A DNA stretch of 64,000 nt, from NCBI GenBank assembly GCA_963662155.1, contig OY759267.1, positions 33,646,976 to 33,710,975 of the forward strand. The letters run 5' to 3'. The translations under genes and the position numbers were made by a program. The notes below the pieces were generated by a model that saw only the letters and a list, made by a program, of their open reading frames with translations, was not told where the DNA came from and made no database searches. Of this stretch, positions 1-10,523 are shown piece by piece (position 1 is the stretch's first letter; every line of letters begins with the position of its first letter). The stretch comes from Lamellibrachia columna. Taxonomy: Eukaryota; Annelida; Polychaeta; Sabellida; Siboglinidae.

Positions 1-255
1 GCAGACATTACCCAGGCTGACTACGTAAGAATTTGTTTTAGTGGAGAGGGGGAGGGTTCGTGTAAAAACATTTGGGTTATATTTTGAGAAAACCCGTGAC
101 AGAAAACGCAGCCAAAATATCAAATAGCCAAACTTTTTGTCTCTCAATATGTATACTTAAATACATCTACAAATAGACAAAGATAAGGTCAGTTTGTTAC
201 ATTAACTATTTAATTTAATGTTAGTTATCTTTGTCATATTTGTTTAACTTGGCAG

Positions 256-3200
256 AAAATTTACTACTGGCCATCTGGAAATGACCAGAAGAAGAAAATA
301 AAGAGGAATTAAATGCCTGACAAGGCGCAGTGGACAGCATACAATGTTCGCATCATAGGCAAAACTGGTAATGCACATTATTCATAGTTACATATTAGAT
401 TCATGATATGTAAAGTAGAATATAGGAGGGGTGGTTTGTTGCAGTCATGTTCTCATGATAGAGAATTGTCAAAATGTGATTGTTTTTAGAATAAAAAACG
501 CACCATTGGCTATTTTGTAATTAATTAGAAATGGAAAATGAGAAGGCCGACAACATTGTATATGCATGCTTTACAACAATTTACCAACAAATTAACTCAT
601 GCTATTGTCATCAACCCATTTGTGAGTGTGTGACAACAGGCTTCATTGATTCTAAATGTATTGTATACTGCCAACCAATAATTGTTAAACATTTGTCCAT
701 TTAGGCAAGGAGATCCTTTGTTTTTGTTGTAAGTTGAGACATTTTCCTGATTAATTCAGAGTACCCCGACTATGAGACAGCTTCCAAGTATGCGAAAAAG
801 GCAGAGGATACATCTAATGTTGAGCCAGATGAAGCACAGGGGAAGCGGCATTGCCGAAAGCCAAAACGCTACCAATCTCCTGATTCACCGGCAGTAGTTA
901 GTGAAGAGTGTGGAGAAGATGGTAATGAAAATTAAAATGCCCCATCTCATATTTGCTTTTATCATCCAATATGTATATCTTCCCAGTAGAGCGGTCTGTA
1001 ATGAGAGGTGTCTATATGTTACAGAATTTTAAAGATGACCAATACTTTTATCCAAACATTTGTACATGGCCTTTTTATTCAACTAAAATCAATTGTAAAA
1101 TTTTATATCATACATTATTCAACATTCATAAGTATAGTGTGTACATGTGTTTGCAACACATTTCTTATTCTACCTTATTTGATGGGAAGTTAATGTGGTG
1201 TACATGTTTTCTATTTTCACAAATGATTTTGAAATGTGATTTGTGGACATTCTGTTGTTATGAAAGACTTTAGTGTCTGATTCTGGACAAATATCAATTT
1301 GATTGTAGGTTTAACTTCAAGAACATATCGGTATTCTACCAAGACAAACTCTGTACAACCCTGAAAATAGTTTCAGATTCAGAAGTTGAGGAAACTCCAG
1401 ATACTGTGGAAACAGTTGCACTCCCTCCACCTCCTTTCAGTTTCTCAGGTAACAATTATACAAAAATACATAAAATATAGTTAATGTACAACAAAGGACA
1501 GTGGAACTTGATTAATCCTGACACCTTGATACCCACTGTATGTGTCTGGATTAACGGGCTATGATTTTAATATCAAAAGTATCGTGCATTTACTGTACAC
1601 ATGTCTATCACACTTGTTGAAAACTATAACATAATGTGGACATTAAATGTCATCTGATTCACTTGTACAGGTCTAATGGCTATTTATTGAAGAAGTCTGA
1701 GTTTTGTCTGCTTGGTTTCTCTATATCTACTATTGTAAGAATGTGATGTCTCTGTCCAAATGTATATCCTAAATATTTCATGTCACTGTGACTTTCATGT
1801 CAAATAAACTAATAGATAATAATATATAATTGTAACATTTATGTTCAATACAGCACTGGATACTGAAAGTGGCAGTGATTTGCCCAGAGGTAAATCTTCT
1901 AAGCGTACAGAGCCACCACTTCGACCTAGTTGCAGTTCATCCCAGGCCCAACTTAAGCTGCCGCAAGTTCTCGGCAAACAACAACGTCCACAGGGTGATG
2001 GACTGCAAATGGAGAGTCCTGGCAGATCACAGATGATGTCGAGCTCCTTCTGCATTCAAGGTACTCCTTTATGCTTCTTTACATGTAGGCCGTTTTAAGT
2101 GCTAATATACCATTGGTCTTTCCCTACTCAGGGGACCCCATGGGAAAATTTGACACTGTTTTTATCCTCCTTGTCACCCCATTAAATAAGCATCATTCAA
2201 TTAAATAAATGCCCCTTTTCTTACCATTTGGGGGTTGCTGGCAGGGGGAGGACCCAACTAAAATTGCTGGCATTGGTCATTCCATAATCAGGGAACCCCA
2301 AATGAAGATTTGACACTCTTTTTAGCCTTGGCACAATTCCCATAAATAAATGTACTTCTTTCTCACCCTTTGGGGATTGCTTACAGGGGGAAGCCCCACC
2401 TAAAATTGCTTGCATCGGTTCAAGCGGATATAGTTGTCTCAATTTTTCAGTTCTGGCCAAGCTAGAGAAACTGGAGAAAACAATGCAGGAGATAAAATTA
2501 TCTCTCGTCACTTCACAGCCAGATGATGACTTGACATTAGACACCATTCTGCCTAATGGCAAGAAACTGAACACACTCAATGAACTGAGCAATTTTGAAA
2601 AACAGTTGGGTGAAGATGATGACATAAGGAATTGATTTAGTATGTTTAAGATATGTTTGAGTCAATTATAAAGTGGCATTGCTTTTTTACTGTATTTTTG
2701 AAGCAACCTTAGAGTCTAAATTAATTTGGAAAGCTTTATATACAGAACCTATTTCTAGGAATTATTGTGACATTTCAAATTATGCTTAAAGGTGTGAAAT
2801 ATAAATTATTTCATGAATGTATGAATATCAAAATGGTCCAGCTTCATAATTGTTTAGTCAATAATGTTTGTGTTCCTTCAAGACAAGTTCACTTCATATA
2901 GCTACAGATACTCTGACTGTAACTGATTGTTGGTCCAACATTATAACATGGGAAGCAAAAGGTTAAAATAATTTAAAAAAAAATAAATTACCTATTTATT
3001 ATTGGTTTAGGAATAAAAATTTGCTTGTGAGTGACAATAATGAGTTTCTGCAAGTGCATACATACATATGTACGTGTGTGCGCGCGTGCGTGCATGCATG
3101 CATGCAAACAATTTTATAATATAGAAATGATCAAACTTTGTTCCTTTAAAATAGAGTTGTCATTTTATATAAAATATATATTTATTTTACACAGATTCAA

Positions 3201-3354
3201 ATTCTTTCGTCACTAGAGGGTGCAAGCCTTGCTAGATCCTGCAGGGCCATTATGCGGTCACTGATGACTCATGGCCTTATGAGTTTGTTCGGTGTTATGG
3301 GGCAAAAGGGAAAACTACCCTTTCGAGACCATCTGCTGTGCAAAGTGGTCTCAA
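256..3354 (+). pseudogene. DUF4806-like multi-exon gene, apparently broken
   Basis: Six exon-like blocks read in order on the + strand, most with canonical AG/GT borders: 256-367, 760-921, 1377-1448, 1854-2060, 2451-about 2632 and 3195-3354. Phases agree (phase 1) across the first four joins. The second block encodes a Lys/Arg-rich stretch starting EYPDYETASKYAKKAED. The fifth has a charged helix (LAKLEKLEKTMQEIK) followed by a DUF4806-like start (LDTILPNGKKLNTLNELSNF). The sixth carries the usual end, with SCRAIMRSLMTHGL and FGVMGQKGKLPFRD. The DUF4806 family has no known function that I can state. Oddities: an in-frame TAA at 310-312 in the first block (an ATG follows directly at 313), and an in-frame TGA at 2633-2635 at the end of the fifth block, just before a GTATGT donor whose phase does not fit the next exon. 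I read it as a pseudogene or a copy starting at 313 with unresolved splicing. The family assignment is from memory of its motifs. Confidence 0.6.
1497..1566. repeat. Possible DNA-transposon end (pogo/Tigger-like) in intron
   Basis: The sequence opens CAGTGGAACTTGATTAATCC and closes with GTCTGGATTAACGGG, a pair of imperfectly complementary GATTAA/TTAAC-type blocks. This is reminiscent of pogo/Tigger-derived short elements with CAGTRNAACCT-like ends. It lies inside an intron of the DUF4806-like gene. No transposase is visible, so this is only a resemblance. Confidence 0.25.
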
Positions 3355-3474
3355 GTAAGTATATTTCCATTGACCTGTGTGCTTATTATATTATCATGAT
3401 CTTACTATAAGCAATAGTTGTTTATTGATTACTAAACAATTTTTTTTCTAACAAATTCCCTTAACTTACAAAAT

Positions 3475-3493
3475 CGTGGGCGCATGAATACAC
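3475..3493 (+). repeat. 19-bp segment shared with the 1.32-kb array units
   Basis: The exact 19-mer CGTGGGCGCATGAATACAC occurs here and at the chimeric junction of every array unit (for example at about 16,318-16,336), immediately before the Mutator-derived part begins. Flanking sequence does not match. The surrounding 3,355-3,720 stretch shows no other feature. Confidence 0.6.
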
Positions 3494-3720
3494 AGCTATT
3501 TTTTTTGTAAATATTGACGGGCATCGCACATGGGGGCATTTTAAAAGAGCTGGAGGCATGTGATTTTGATAAACGTTGGTGAGCATGTCAATGAGATGAT
3601 GGCAGTTGCTGCACATTTATTTCAGAATTTTTGATGGTCAGGTTTTCTTATAATCAGACAAAACGTTAACATGGCCACCAATGCAATTCCCAACTGTGGT
3701 CTGACTCCAAATAGAGTGTC

Positions 3721-4200
3721 ATGGCAACGGAAACAGAAAACATGGATGTTGATTTTTGTAAAAAGTACACTGCAAAATTACAAGAAAAGGTGGTATTGTC
3801 TGCCAATGGACAGTGTCAGTTGTGGACAGGGTGCAAAAAAGGGAAATTCAGTGACTATGGTGTGATTAATTGCCGTTTTGAGTGTGGCTACAGAACGGTT
3901 ACAGTGCATCGTTTAAGTTATATGCTTGAACACAAAATGACACGTGTTGAACCTGGCTTAGATGCCAGTCATCTTTGTCATAACAGTCTGTGTCTGACAG
4001 CAAGTCATATCTCTATGGAGCCACATTCCATAAATAACAACAGGCAATATTGTGTTAGTCAAAATGTATGCTTTGGTCATGCACCATATCCAAAGTGTAT
4101 GTTGCAATTCAAGGTATTTCAATGGCAATGCAATAGTAAAACCTACATTTTTCTAGATGTGTTGAATCCTTCAGTTTTTTCAAAGTGTCGTCTGCTGTAG
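3721..4200 (+). CDS. HNH/His-Me endonuclease-type zinc-binding-loop protein
   Basis: The 159-residue ORF carries the zinc-binding-loop pattern of homing-type His-Me endonucleases (zf-His_Me_endon, PF05551-like). Visible motifs are QCQLWTG (31-37) and YG (46-47) in the first strand pair, VHRLSY at 62-67, DASHLCHNSLC at 81-91 with its Cys/His ligands, H96, NNNRQYC at 105-111, and the closing C117-x-GH120 and C126. In this family these residues bind zinc and form the bba-metal catalytic site that cuts DNA. The ATG at 3721 gives the frame containing all motifs; the overlapping ORF from 3671 is in another frame. After about residue 131 the sequence no longer resembles the domain, and a GTATTT donor at 4112 could mark an exon end. 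No stop or frameshift breaks the domain. It sits between the DUF4806-like gene and the Mutator-like element. It may be a mobile-element accessory gene or a domesticated one; nothing here decides which. Confidence 0.78.
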   Translation: MATETENMDVDFCKKYTAKLQEKVVLSANGQCQLWTGCKKGKFSDYGVINCRFECGYRTVTVHRLSYMLEHKMTRVEPGLDASHLCHNSLCLTASHISMEPHSINNNRQYCVSQNVCFGHAPYPKCMLQFKVFQWQCNSKTYIFLDVLNPSVFSKCRLL

Positions 4201-4424
4201 TCAATCTTATGCAGTTGTGTATGTCAGCCCATGCTGAGTGATGTCTTCGAATGTCGATTGATGTATAGCTCACAAGGTGGCACCATGTGCCAGTCATGGT
4301 CCATTGTCTGTTGGTGGTTTCTTGTATTGTGGTTGCAGGTCTATGAGTGATGAAACTGGGAGAAAATAGAAAGTTCACATTTGTAAGAAGTGTTCTGTTT
4401 TCTGTTTGTTTCATAATCTACCCT

Positions 4425-6771
4425 CTACTTTCTGCTGGCATAACTGTGATCAGCAGACTTTCGTGATCGCAATGAATAAAGATGATCTTCCCTGTTTGCA
4501 GTTGGCAGTGTTGTCTTTCTGCGGCGACTCCTTGTGACCACTGGCTTAACTACTGCTGCTGGCATTTCTGAAGCTGGCCTTTTCTTCCCTTTACGAGTAG
4601 ATGGTTTTGGATCAAGCTGACACTTCAGGTATCGATCTTCTGGACGGCGGTTTCTGTTTGAATCGAAGTAGTTCTGCATGCGCTTTAACTTGGTATGACG
4701 GATATGCAGACGCACTGATGATCGACGTTTGTATTGTCTCTGGTATTCCACCTCATGCTGGATTTGCTTGACAGCTCTAGCGACCTGTCCACCTCTCGTA
4801 ATAGGACAATGTACATTCTCCAACTTGCGCAGCATTGAATTCCCCGCTCCATAATTTATGCGATCGATCACTGAACTCACCCGTCCATGTGCATTTCTAC
4901 TGAATTTAACATTCTTCGGCAATGAAGCACTGAATGATCGGTTAATGGATTCATTCTTGTCAGCTTGTCAGTCTGTGTCGTGTCATCTGGAGTGCTGAAT
5001 TTCCAAGTCGCATTTCTATTAATCCTTTAAGTGTTGCTCGGTCTTCATCTGTCATATTGAGTCGTGTCAGGCCACATGCCTTCAAATGCTGTGACCTTTT
5101 CCACCAGTTGTTTCGCTTGCCTCCACAACAGACAATTCCATGTCGGTGGGTGACAGTTCTGACATGAGCCAGAATAACAGTCCAGTGTTGCTTGGATTAT
5201 TTTTGGCATCTTAGTAGTTATCATTCTAATGTCACCAGCATAAAGTGTGGCCTTTTCCACCAGTTGTTTCGCTTGCCTCCACGACAGACAATTCCATGTC
5301 GGTGGGTGACAGTTCTGACATGAGCCAGAATAACAGTCCAGTGTTGCTTGGATTATCTTTGGCATCTTAGTAGTTATCATTCTAATGTCACCAGCATAAA
5401 GTGTAGATTTTCTGGCATCGTGTTCTTACATCCTCTGCAAAATTTTTCTTGTTTTCAGCTCTCACCATGGCATTCTCTCCCGGGAACATTCTGGATGAGA
5501 AAGATGCTCTCATGATATGTCAGAACTGTGTCTGACCGAGATGTGTTGTGTCAGCCTGCCGTTCTGCCGCGACTGTTGGCATGGCATCCTGTAACCCATG
5601 AAATGCTTTCGCATCACCGTCTGTTGCAACGAATTTTAGTCCGACCTGTTGTTGGGCAAAGCTCACTCCGATTTGGCGGCCTATTTCATATTCTGACATT
5701 GGATCGACCACACGAATCGTGGCTGTACATCCTTGATGGCCTGTGCACGACACATTTTGACCTTGATTGCGAAGTGATGAGCCTAGTTTGCATAGCTTGT
5801 TTTCCATGTGAAAACCTAGAATCTCATGCTTGTCCGTCTGCCATTCAATCGCGGTTCCCACTGCTTGACTTGCACTCTGTCCACAACCGTAGCTGTTTTT
5901 CAGGGATGTTGAGTTGTACCTCACATCCATGCTTATATTGATTGGTGCATTTGCTGGAAGACCACGCAGAACATTTATCTCTGGTTTTTTCCCTCTTCTG
6001 CTGTAGGTCATCAGTCGTGGACTGAGAAGTAATTGTGGCAACCCGGTTGGATGTCCTTTGCATCCCGCTTCGACTTGGGGGAGGTGTGTTTGTTGTGGGC
6101 AGAATGTGTCGCAACTTTGTGTTTCCCATCGTTGTATCTTGTAGTCCTACATGGATGGCTACATTTGGAGCACACGGTTTCTGACCACGACTGCCCGTGT
6201 TTACTTCGGAATACAGTTTATACATACGTGACTTGTAGTGACAGGCTGTACAGGACAATGACTGTTGCCAACACAAACCAAATTTTTTCTCATGTACTTC
6301 GAAGTGTGGAAGAATACATGTGTCCTCTCTGCTAGCATGCTCTTTAAAGCAATCATTCCACATTGCTGCATTTTTGTCCACACTAAGTAGACGCATTCCA
6401 GAAACTGCATGAGTATCTGTCTGTACGTCAGCTTGAAGATAGATGTCTGTTAGGTCAGGGCATTGATCAAGCTGTGGCCGTAGAATTTTGCTCGTGCCTG
6501 GCCGACCCTCTGCGTCTGAAACTGCCAGCAATCCTGAAGGAGTGGTTTGCACCACTCTGTCAAAGTCATCCTGGCTTAGCCGTGGCAACCAAACCCCACT
6601 GTTAACCCCATTGGGTTCCTGTTGGATTGCTGCATCTGATGGTTTGTGGTAACAGTGGCCGGTCTTGAAGCCACCAATTTTCATCTTAATTCCACCAGCA
6701 GGTGGACATTTCTCCTCACTCTTTCTACTACTACTACTACTACTACTACTATCATGTGTTGTCTCCTCCAT
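4425..6771 (-). pseudogene. Mutator-like (PF20700-type) transposase, frame-damaged
   Basis: The minus-strand reading starts at an ATG at 6771 (MEETTHDSSS). It runs through a Ser run, GVWLPRLSQDDFDRV, a zinc-knuckle-like C-x2-C (SCTACHYKSRMYKLY), PNVAIHVGLQDT, TTNTPPPSRSGMQRTSN, LRGLPANAPINISMDVRY, the conserved GCGQSASQAVGTAIEW, VATDGDA, RMFPG, CYSGSCQNC and finally MPKNVKFSRN. This order matches the PF20700 Mutator-like transposase family; the Asp codons at 5925-5927 and 5619-5621 are the likely catalytic acids. Damage: a frameshift at a T6 run (5985-5990), an in-frame stop at 5520-5522, a frame change near 5405, a second near 5075, and another around 4,950-4,970 where an 8-bp CTGACAAG is duplicated. 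The tail is basic. The 5' 350 bases of this gene recur in all units of the array at 15.4-27.7 kb. I could not find convincing terminal inverted repeats. It is almost certainly inactive. Confidence 0.85.
5095..5404 (-). repeat. In-frame 156-bp tandem duplication inside transposase
   Basis: Two nearly identical 156-bp units lie head to tail, 5095-5250 and 5251 to about 5404. Each encodes a 52-residue block with IIQATLDCYSGSCQNC and WRQAKQLVEK. The period is an exact multiple of three, so the reading frame survives the duplication. The CYSGSCQNC cysteine motif occurs once in related transposases as I know them, so this copy has two. Confidence 0.9.
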
Positions 6772-6997
6772 TGTAAAATCCCAGGTAAATCCAAGTAAAA
6801 TTACTAATGAAAGTGACAAAACCGTTATCTGAATGCAACCACGTCTAATACGCCTGAGAAAACAGATGACAGTGACAGGAGACCGGCATATTAGGGGGGG
6901 GGGGTTGGGGACATAATCAAACTAGTGCAGCCTCCCTCTGATAATTTACATCAAGGTGATATTTGGGTCTGTTTACATAGGTGTATTGTGGCACCAG

Positions 6998-7600
6998 GTA
7001 AAAAAATATACTTTCCTTTTCAGATTTTTCAAAATGTTTCTGTCCAACATGAATCCCTCTACCTTTCCCCGAGCATTCGCTCCCTGTTGTATCCGGCATC
7101 GCATTTCTACCTCTGAATGCTCATCCTCATTAACCATTCCTCCACGTTACACAAAGCCATCCACTTGGTTGAACTCCTCATCATCCAAACTAATGTTCAA
7201 GTCCTCTCTCTGATGTCAAACACACATCTCTTCTGTCTTCTCCCGGCTCATTATCGGTCCGTGCTTCTTGAACATCCTCTTCCATTGCTCCAACACTTCC
7301 TGTAGTTCTTGTTTTTTGTCTGCTATCATGGCCAGATCGTTTGCATACATCCCCTTTCTGAGAACATCCTTCATGCTGATCTTCCTGCTGATTAGTGCCA
7401 CCACCATGATAAAGAGTAAAGGGTCATTTCCGTGCCTCTAACCGATGTTAACTTTAAACTCTTCCGACAACCCATATCCAACCACAACTCTTGTTTTTGT
7501 TCTCAGGAACATGACAGTTATGGGTGTTGCACGCCATGACACAGAACTGACTAAATACCACCAACTCATTACAAAGTCAGACTCCCAGTTAAGTCAGGCT
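6998..7600 (-). pseudogene. Non-LTR retrotransposon RT fragment 1
   Basis: The minus strand reads EEFKVNIG, DPLLFIMVVALISRK, MYANDLAMIADKKQELQEV, MFKKHGPIMSREKTEEM and KVEGFMLDRNILKNL. This is the palm-to-thumb part of a reverse transcriptase of the abundant invertebrate/fish non-LTR type whose intact versions carry YADDLA and EKTEVMWV. The catalytic YADD is YAND (codons at 7336-7347). It is interrupted by stops and truncated at 6,998, where array-unit sequence begins. The same fragment occurs at 13,330-14,327, 15,130-15,374, 27,678-28,270 and 33,735-34,754. Confidence 0.75.
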
Positions 7601-7702
7601 CCCAGATAACTTATTTTGTAATTTTTGTAAACTATTATAATGATCAAACTACAACACTGACTGATATGTATTGCCTGTATAGACTTGATGTCATCATTCC
7701 AG

Positions 7703-7857
7703 GTGCCACCATCAAACCTCAGTCACAACATGACTACATCAGTGGACGACACAGAGCCATTCGATTACACAACAATTGACGTACCAGCTGTAAAGACGAC
7801 AGGACGGCGTCGGTGTCACCTGGGACAAACCACACAAGGATGAGAACATCGGCAGCA
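7703..7857 (+). pseudogene. Decayed copy A of a 173-nt exon
   Basis: Homologous to the open exon at 28,376-28,548. Relative to that copy it has a 14-bp deletion and a 5-bp deletion, both frame-breaking, and the splice donor GTAAGT has become ATAAGT at 7,858. The acceptor (TTCCAG) is retained. The function of the encoded peptide is unknown. Confidence 0.6.
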
Positions 7858-7886
7858 TAAGTTCTTGGCTCATGCTGATTATTTCA

Positions 7887-8270
7887 CTCACAGCCAAGTC
7901 AGTCTTTACGCAGACATTACAGCTTACTTGAAGTGTAAAGTGATTGTTGTACTCACAGCCCAGTCAGTCTTTACACAGATATTATCGCTTCCTTGAAGTG
8001 TAAAGTGATTGTTGTACTCACAGCCCAGTCAGTCTTTATTCCGACATTACAGCTGACTCGAATTGAAAAATTATCCTTCCACTCACATACCAGAGTCTTT
8101 ATATAGGCCATACAACTGACTCAATGTGTCAAATAATTATTGCACTCAAATACCAGTGAGTCTCTATACAGATATAACAGCTGACTTGTAGTGTAAAGTG
8201 ATTTTTGCACTCGCAACCCGGTTAGTCTTTCACGGACATTACAGCTTACTAGAAGTGTAAAGAGCTCTCT
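7887..8270. repeat. ~65-bp minisatellite, six diverged copies
   Basis: Six successive units of 63-67 bp begin CTCACAGCC or a close variant, continue AGTCAGTCTTTA...GACATTACAGCT and end GTAAAGTGATTGTTGTA or a variant. Copy B of the segment (about 28,578-28,650) keeps only about one unit, made of the start of the first and the end of the last. This accounts for most of the length difference between A and B. Confidence 0.85.
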
Positions 8271-8685
8271 TGCTCTTGCATTAAAAACACGCGGGAAGGA
8301 GTTGTAGAGCGAACTGCCCCAGGGGGCACCAATATGGCTTTTTGGGGTATTTTTACTACTGCAAATGTTGATCCTTTTATGGTCGTCGGTACACTGCTTC
8401 AAATGTTCATCCTATCATTCCACTAGTATTAAACAGATGTGTAATATAGATGTAATGTTTGGTCGAATTATATATATTTTTGGAATGGAACCATTGGTTG
8501 ATTCAAACAGAAAAGGAAGCATTTAAGTAGACAGGTTTTCTTACACCTATGTGTAACAAGATATTTGTAAAAAAAATGTGTAACATATTCACATGGCCTG
8601 CATTAAAAGAAACTAGAAAATTTGACCCATTCATTTATTGGCTTTTGGGATGATGAAATGACGACATCTGTTAATATCATTGCAG

Positions 8686-8793
8686 ACACAATGGGTCAGC
8701 TCTTTACTCCATCTCTCGTGAGTAGTACGTCACCACGAAGAAGTGAGTTGGTTGTTGTGCATCAATCAGCTGAGATTTTCCCAGAAGCATATG
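8686..8793 (+). CDS. Exon-like block, copy A (108 nt, phase 1-1)
   Basis: Bordered by TTGCAG and GTAAGT. It reads TMGQLFTPSLVSSTS, then RRSELVVVHQSAEIFPEAYG, with no stop. Both borders are phase 1, so the exon could be skipped or duplicated without a frame change. The block is conserved in copy B (29,092-29,199) with very few differences. I do not recognise the protein. Confidence 0.4.
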
Positions 8794-9159
8794 GTAAGTG
8801 AGCAAGGAATATATATTTAGACTGAATTAATATTACACCATTAATTAATTCAATACTATGCGGGAAAGTTCATTTTGGCAAAAGTGTACCCTGTACGTGA
8901 AAACGCCCACATACAAATGTATTTATTATTACCTTTGTTAAATTTAATTTATATAAATGTTATAACTTATTGTATTATTAAAAAAAATACCGTTTCTCCT
9001 GGAAGTGTTTAAGGACAATCAATGCAGACTGTTCTGGCGACACAGCAAATGATCAAGTGTTGACTGAATTAATACCATTCAGTGAACCATGTGTAGGTGT
9101 TAAATCTGTTATTGACCAGACTTGAGCGGATCTACACACTGGGTAGTGGGTCCAGGAAG

Positions 9160-9720
9160 TGTATGGAAGGAGACCATTTTCTTGCTGAATCTATCTGCCG
9201 CATTTGATACCATTGGTCACAGGACAACTTATTAAAAGTGTGTCAATGTGGTGTGGCATATCTGGAACAGAGCTGGTTCTCATAATATTTAACTGATAGA
9301 TGCAAAATAATGAAGATAGCGAATTGTTTCTCAGCTACGCTCCCTACTTCACGTAATGTTCCTCAGGGTGTTTCACTCTCTACGCTATTCTACTTGGCTC
9401 AGTTATCCAACGTCACAACTTGGATCACCAAGTGTATGCTAATAAATCACAGTTCTATGCTATTTTGGCTACATGAGATACAAATCACTTCCAAAACTAG
9501 TTCAGGGATTGTCTCCACAAAATCTTCCATTGGATGACAGAGACCACATTAAAGTTAAATGCAAGTAAATCTGAGTTAGTTATTATTGGTGGGGTAAATT
9601 TTGCATGTCTATTTGAATCGATTAGGTGCGCACAATATGTTGCAAGACGTTTCCTTATGTGTCAGACTTTAGATTGCATGTAGAGAAGCACAGTAAAATC
9701 AAAACGTGTGGAAAGCATTA
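9160..9720 (+). pseudogene. CR1/L2-like RT fragment, copy A
   Basis: Broken frames read FLLNLSAAFDTIGHR, NVPQGVSLSTL, a region aligning to the QLYADDTQIYF segment with the catalytic residues lost, and KLKLNASKSELVIIGG. These are the LDLSAAFDT, GVPQGSVLGP and KLN.SKTE blocks of CR1/L2/Jockey-type reverse transcriptases. It is too damaged to be coding. The same fragment is at 29,566-30,126 in copy B. Confidence 0.65.
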
Positions 9721-10487
9721 GCTTAACAGTGTCGCCTGGCTGTTCTTCGATGAGAACAAATTTGCATGTTTGCTGGAGTGCCATAAAACACTAATATTAT
9801 ATAGCCTTTTTGTTTAGGGAGTGACGTAGAGTGATATAATGAAAGCATTGATTTACTAAAATGCAAGGAAGGACATCAACGTAATAATTTACATGTAATT
9901 GATTACGGATTGACAGACGTTTGCTACGATGACAATAAAACTGATGCCGATTGACCAACTAATGCGAATCGAGAATAATAACCTGAATCTGAATATGTAA
10001 TGATCGATGTACTTTTGTTTAAAAAATAAGAGTCCAATGACGTGAGTGACACTTAGCATTATCTGCTATTTGGTTGCACCTCCTATCGGTCGCTGGAGAG
10101 ACCAATCCACAGTCACCGGGTCTCTTATGGTTACATATCGAGCAGCTCTCAGGGGAGAGATTTGTCGGCCCCCAGACCTTCCTGTAGTTCTCCAGCCAAA
10201 CTACTGACAATCCCTATATGTTGAACTTGTAACCTCCTATGACAACACGACAACCCGTTTATATAGTAGGTAAACCTATTTAGCTGAATTTGTGGTGTGA
10301 ACTCTTGAAACAGGTTAACTTTACATTTAACTGATATAACAACTACTAATTAAACAATTTAGTTAATTAGAATGTTTCTTATATGGCATAGTTCATGTTG
10401 TAATGCTGCAAAGTGTATAACATGCATAAATAATATTACTAATCTATGTTATTGATATTGAATTATGCAGATCTAGTGGTGAAATTA

Positions 10488-10523
10488 TGCTCATGCGCCG
10501 GAAGTTATCACTCTAAGATGGCG
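10488..10523. promoter_or_regulatory. Promoter-like motif cluster, copy A (weakened)
   Basis: TGCTCATGCGCCGGAAG followed by AAGATGGCG. It matches the copy B cluster at 30,894-30,929, but one substitution breaks the NRF1-like palindrome. The ETS-like CCGGAAG and YY1-like AAGATGGCG remain. The motif reading is by consensus only. Confidence 0.35.

Noticed and set aside
4109..4414. 101-codon minus-strand ORF between the HNH gene and the Mutator-like element
   Set aside because: Overlaps the end of the HNH ORF, lacks motifs, and has composition like non-coding sequence.
4201..6997. Terminal inverted repeats of the Mutator-like element
   Set aside because: I compared the sequence near 4,200-4,425 with 6,840-6,997 by eye and found no convincing inverted match or target-site duplication.
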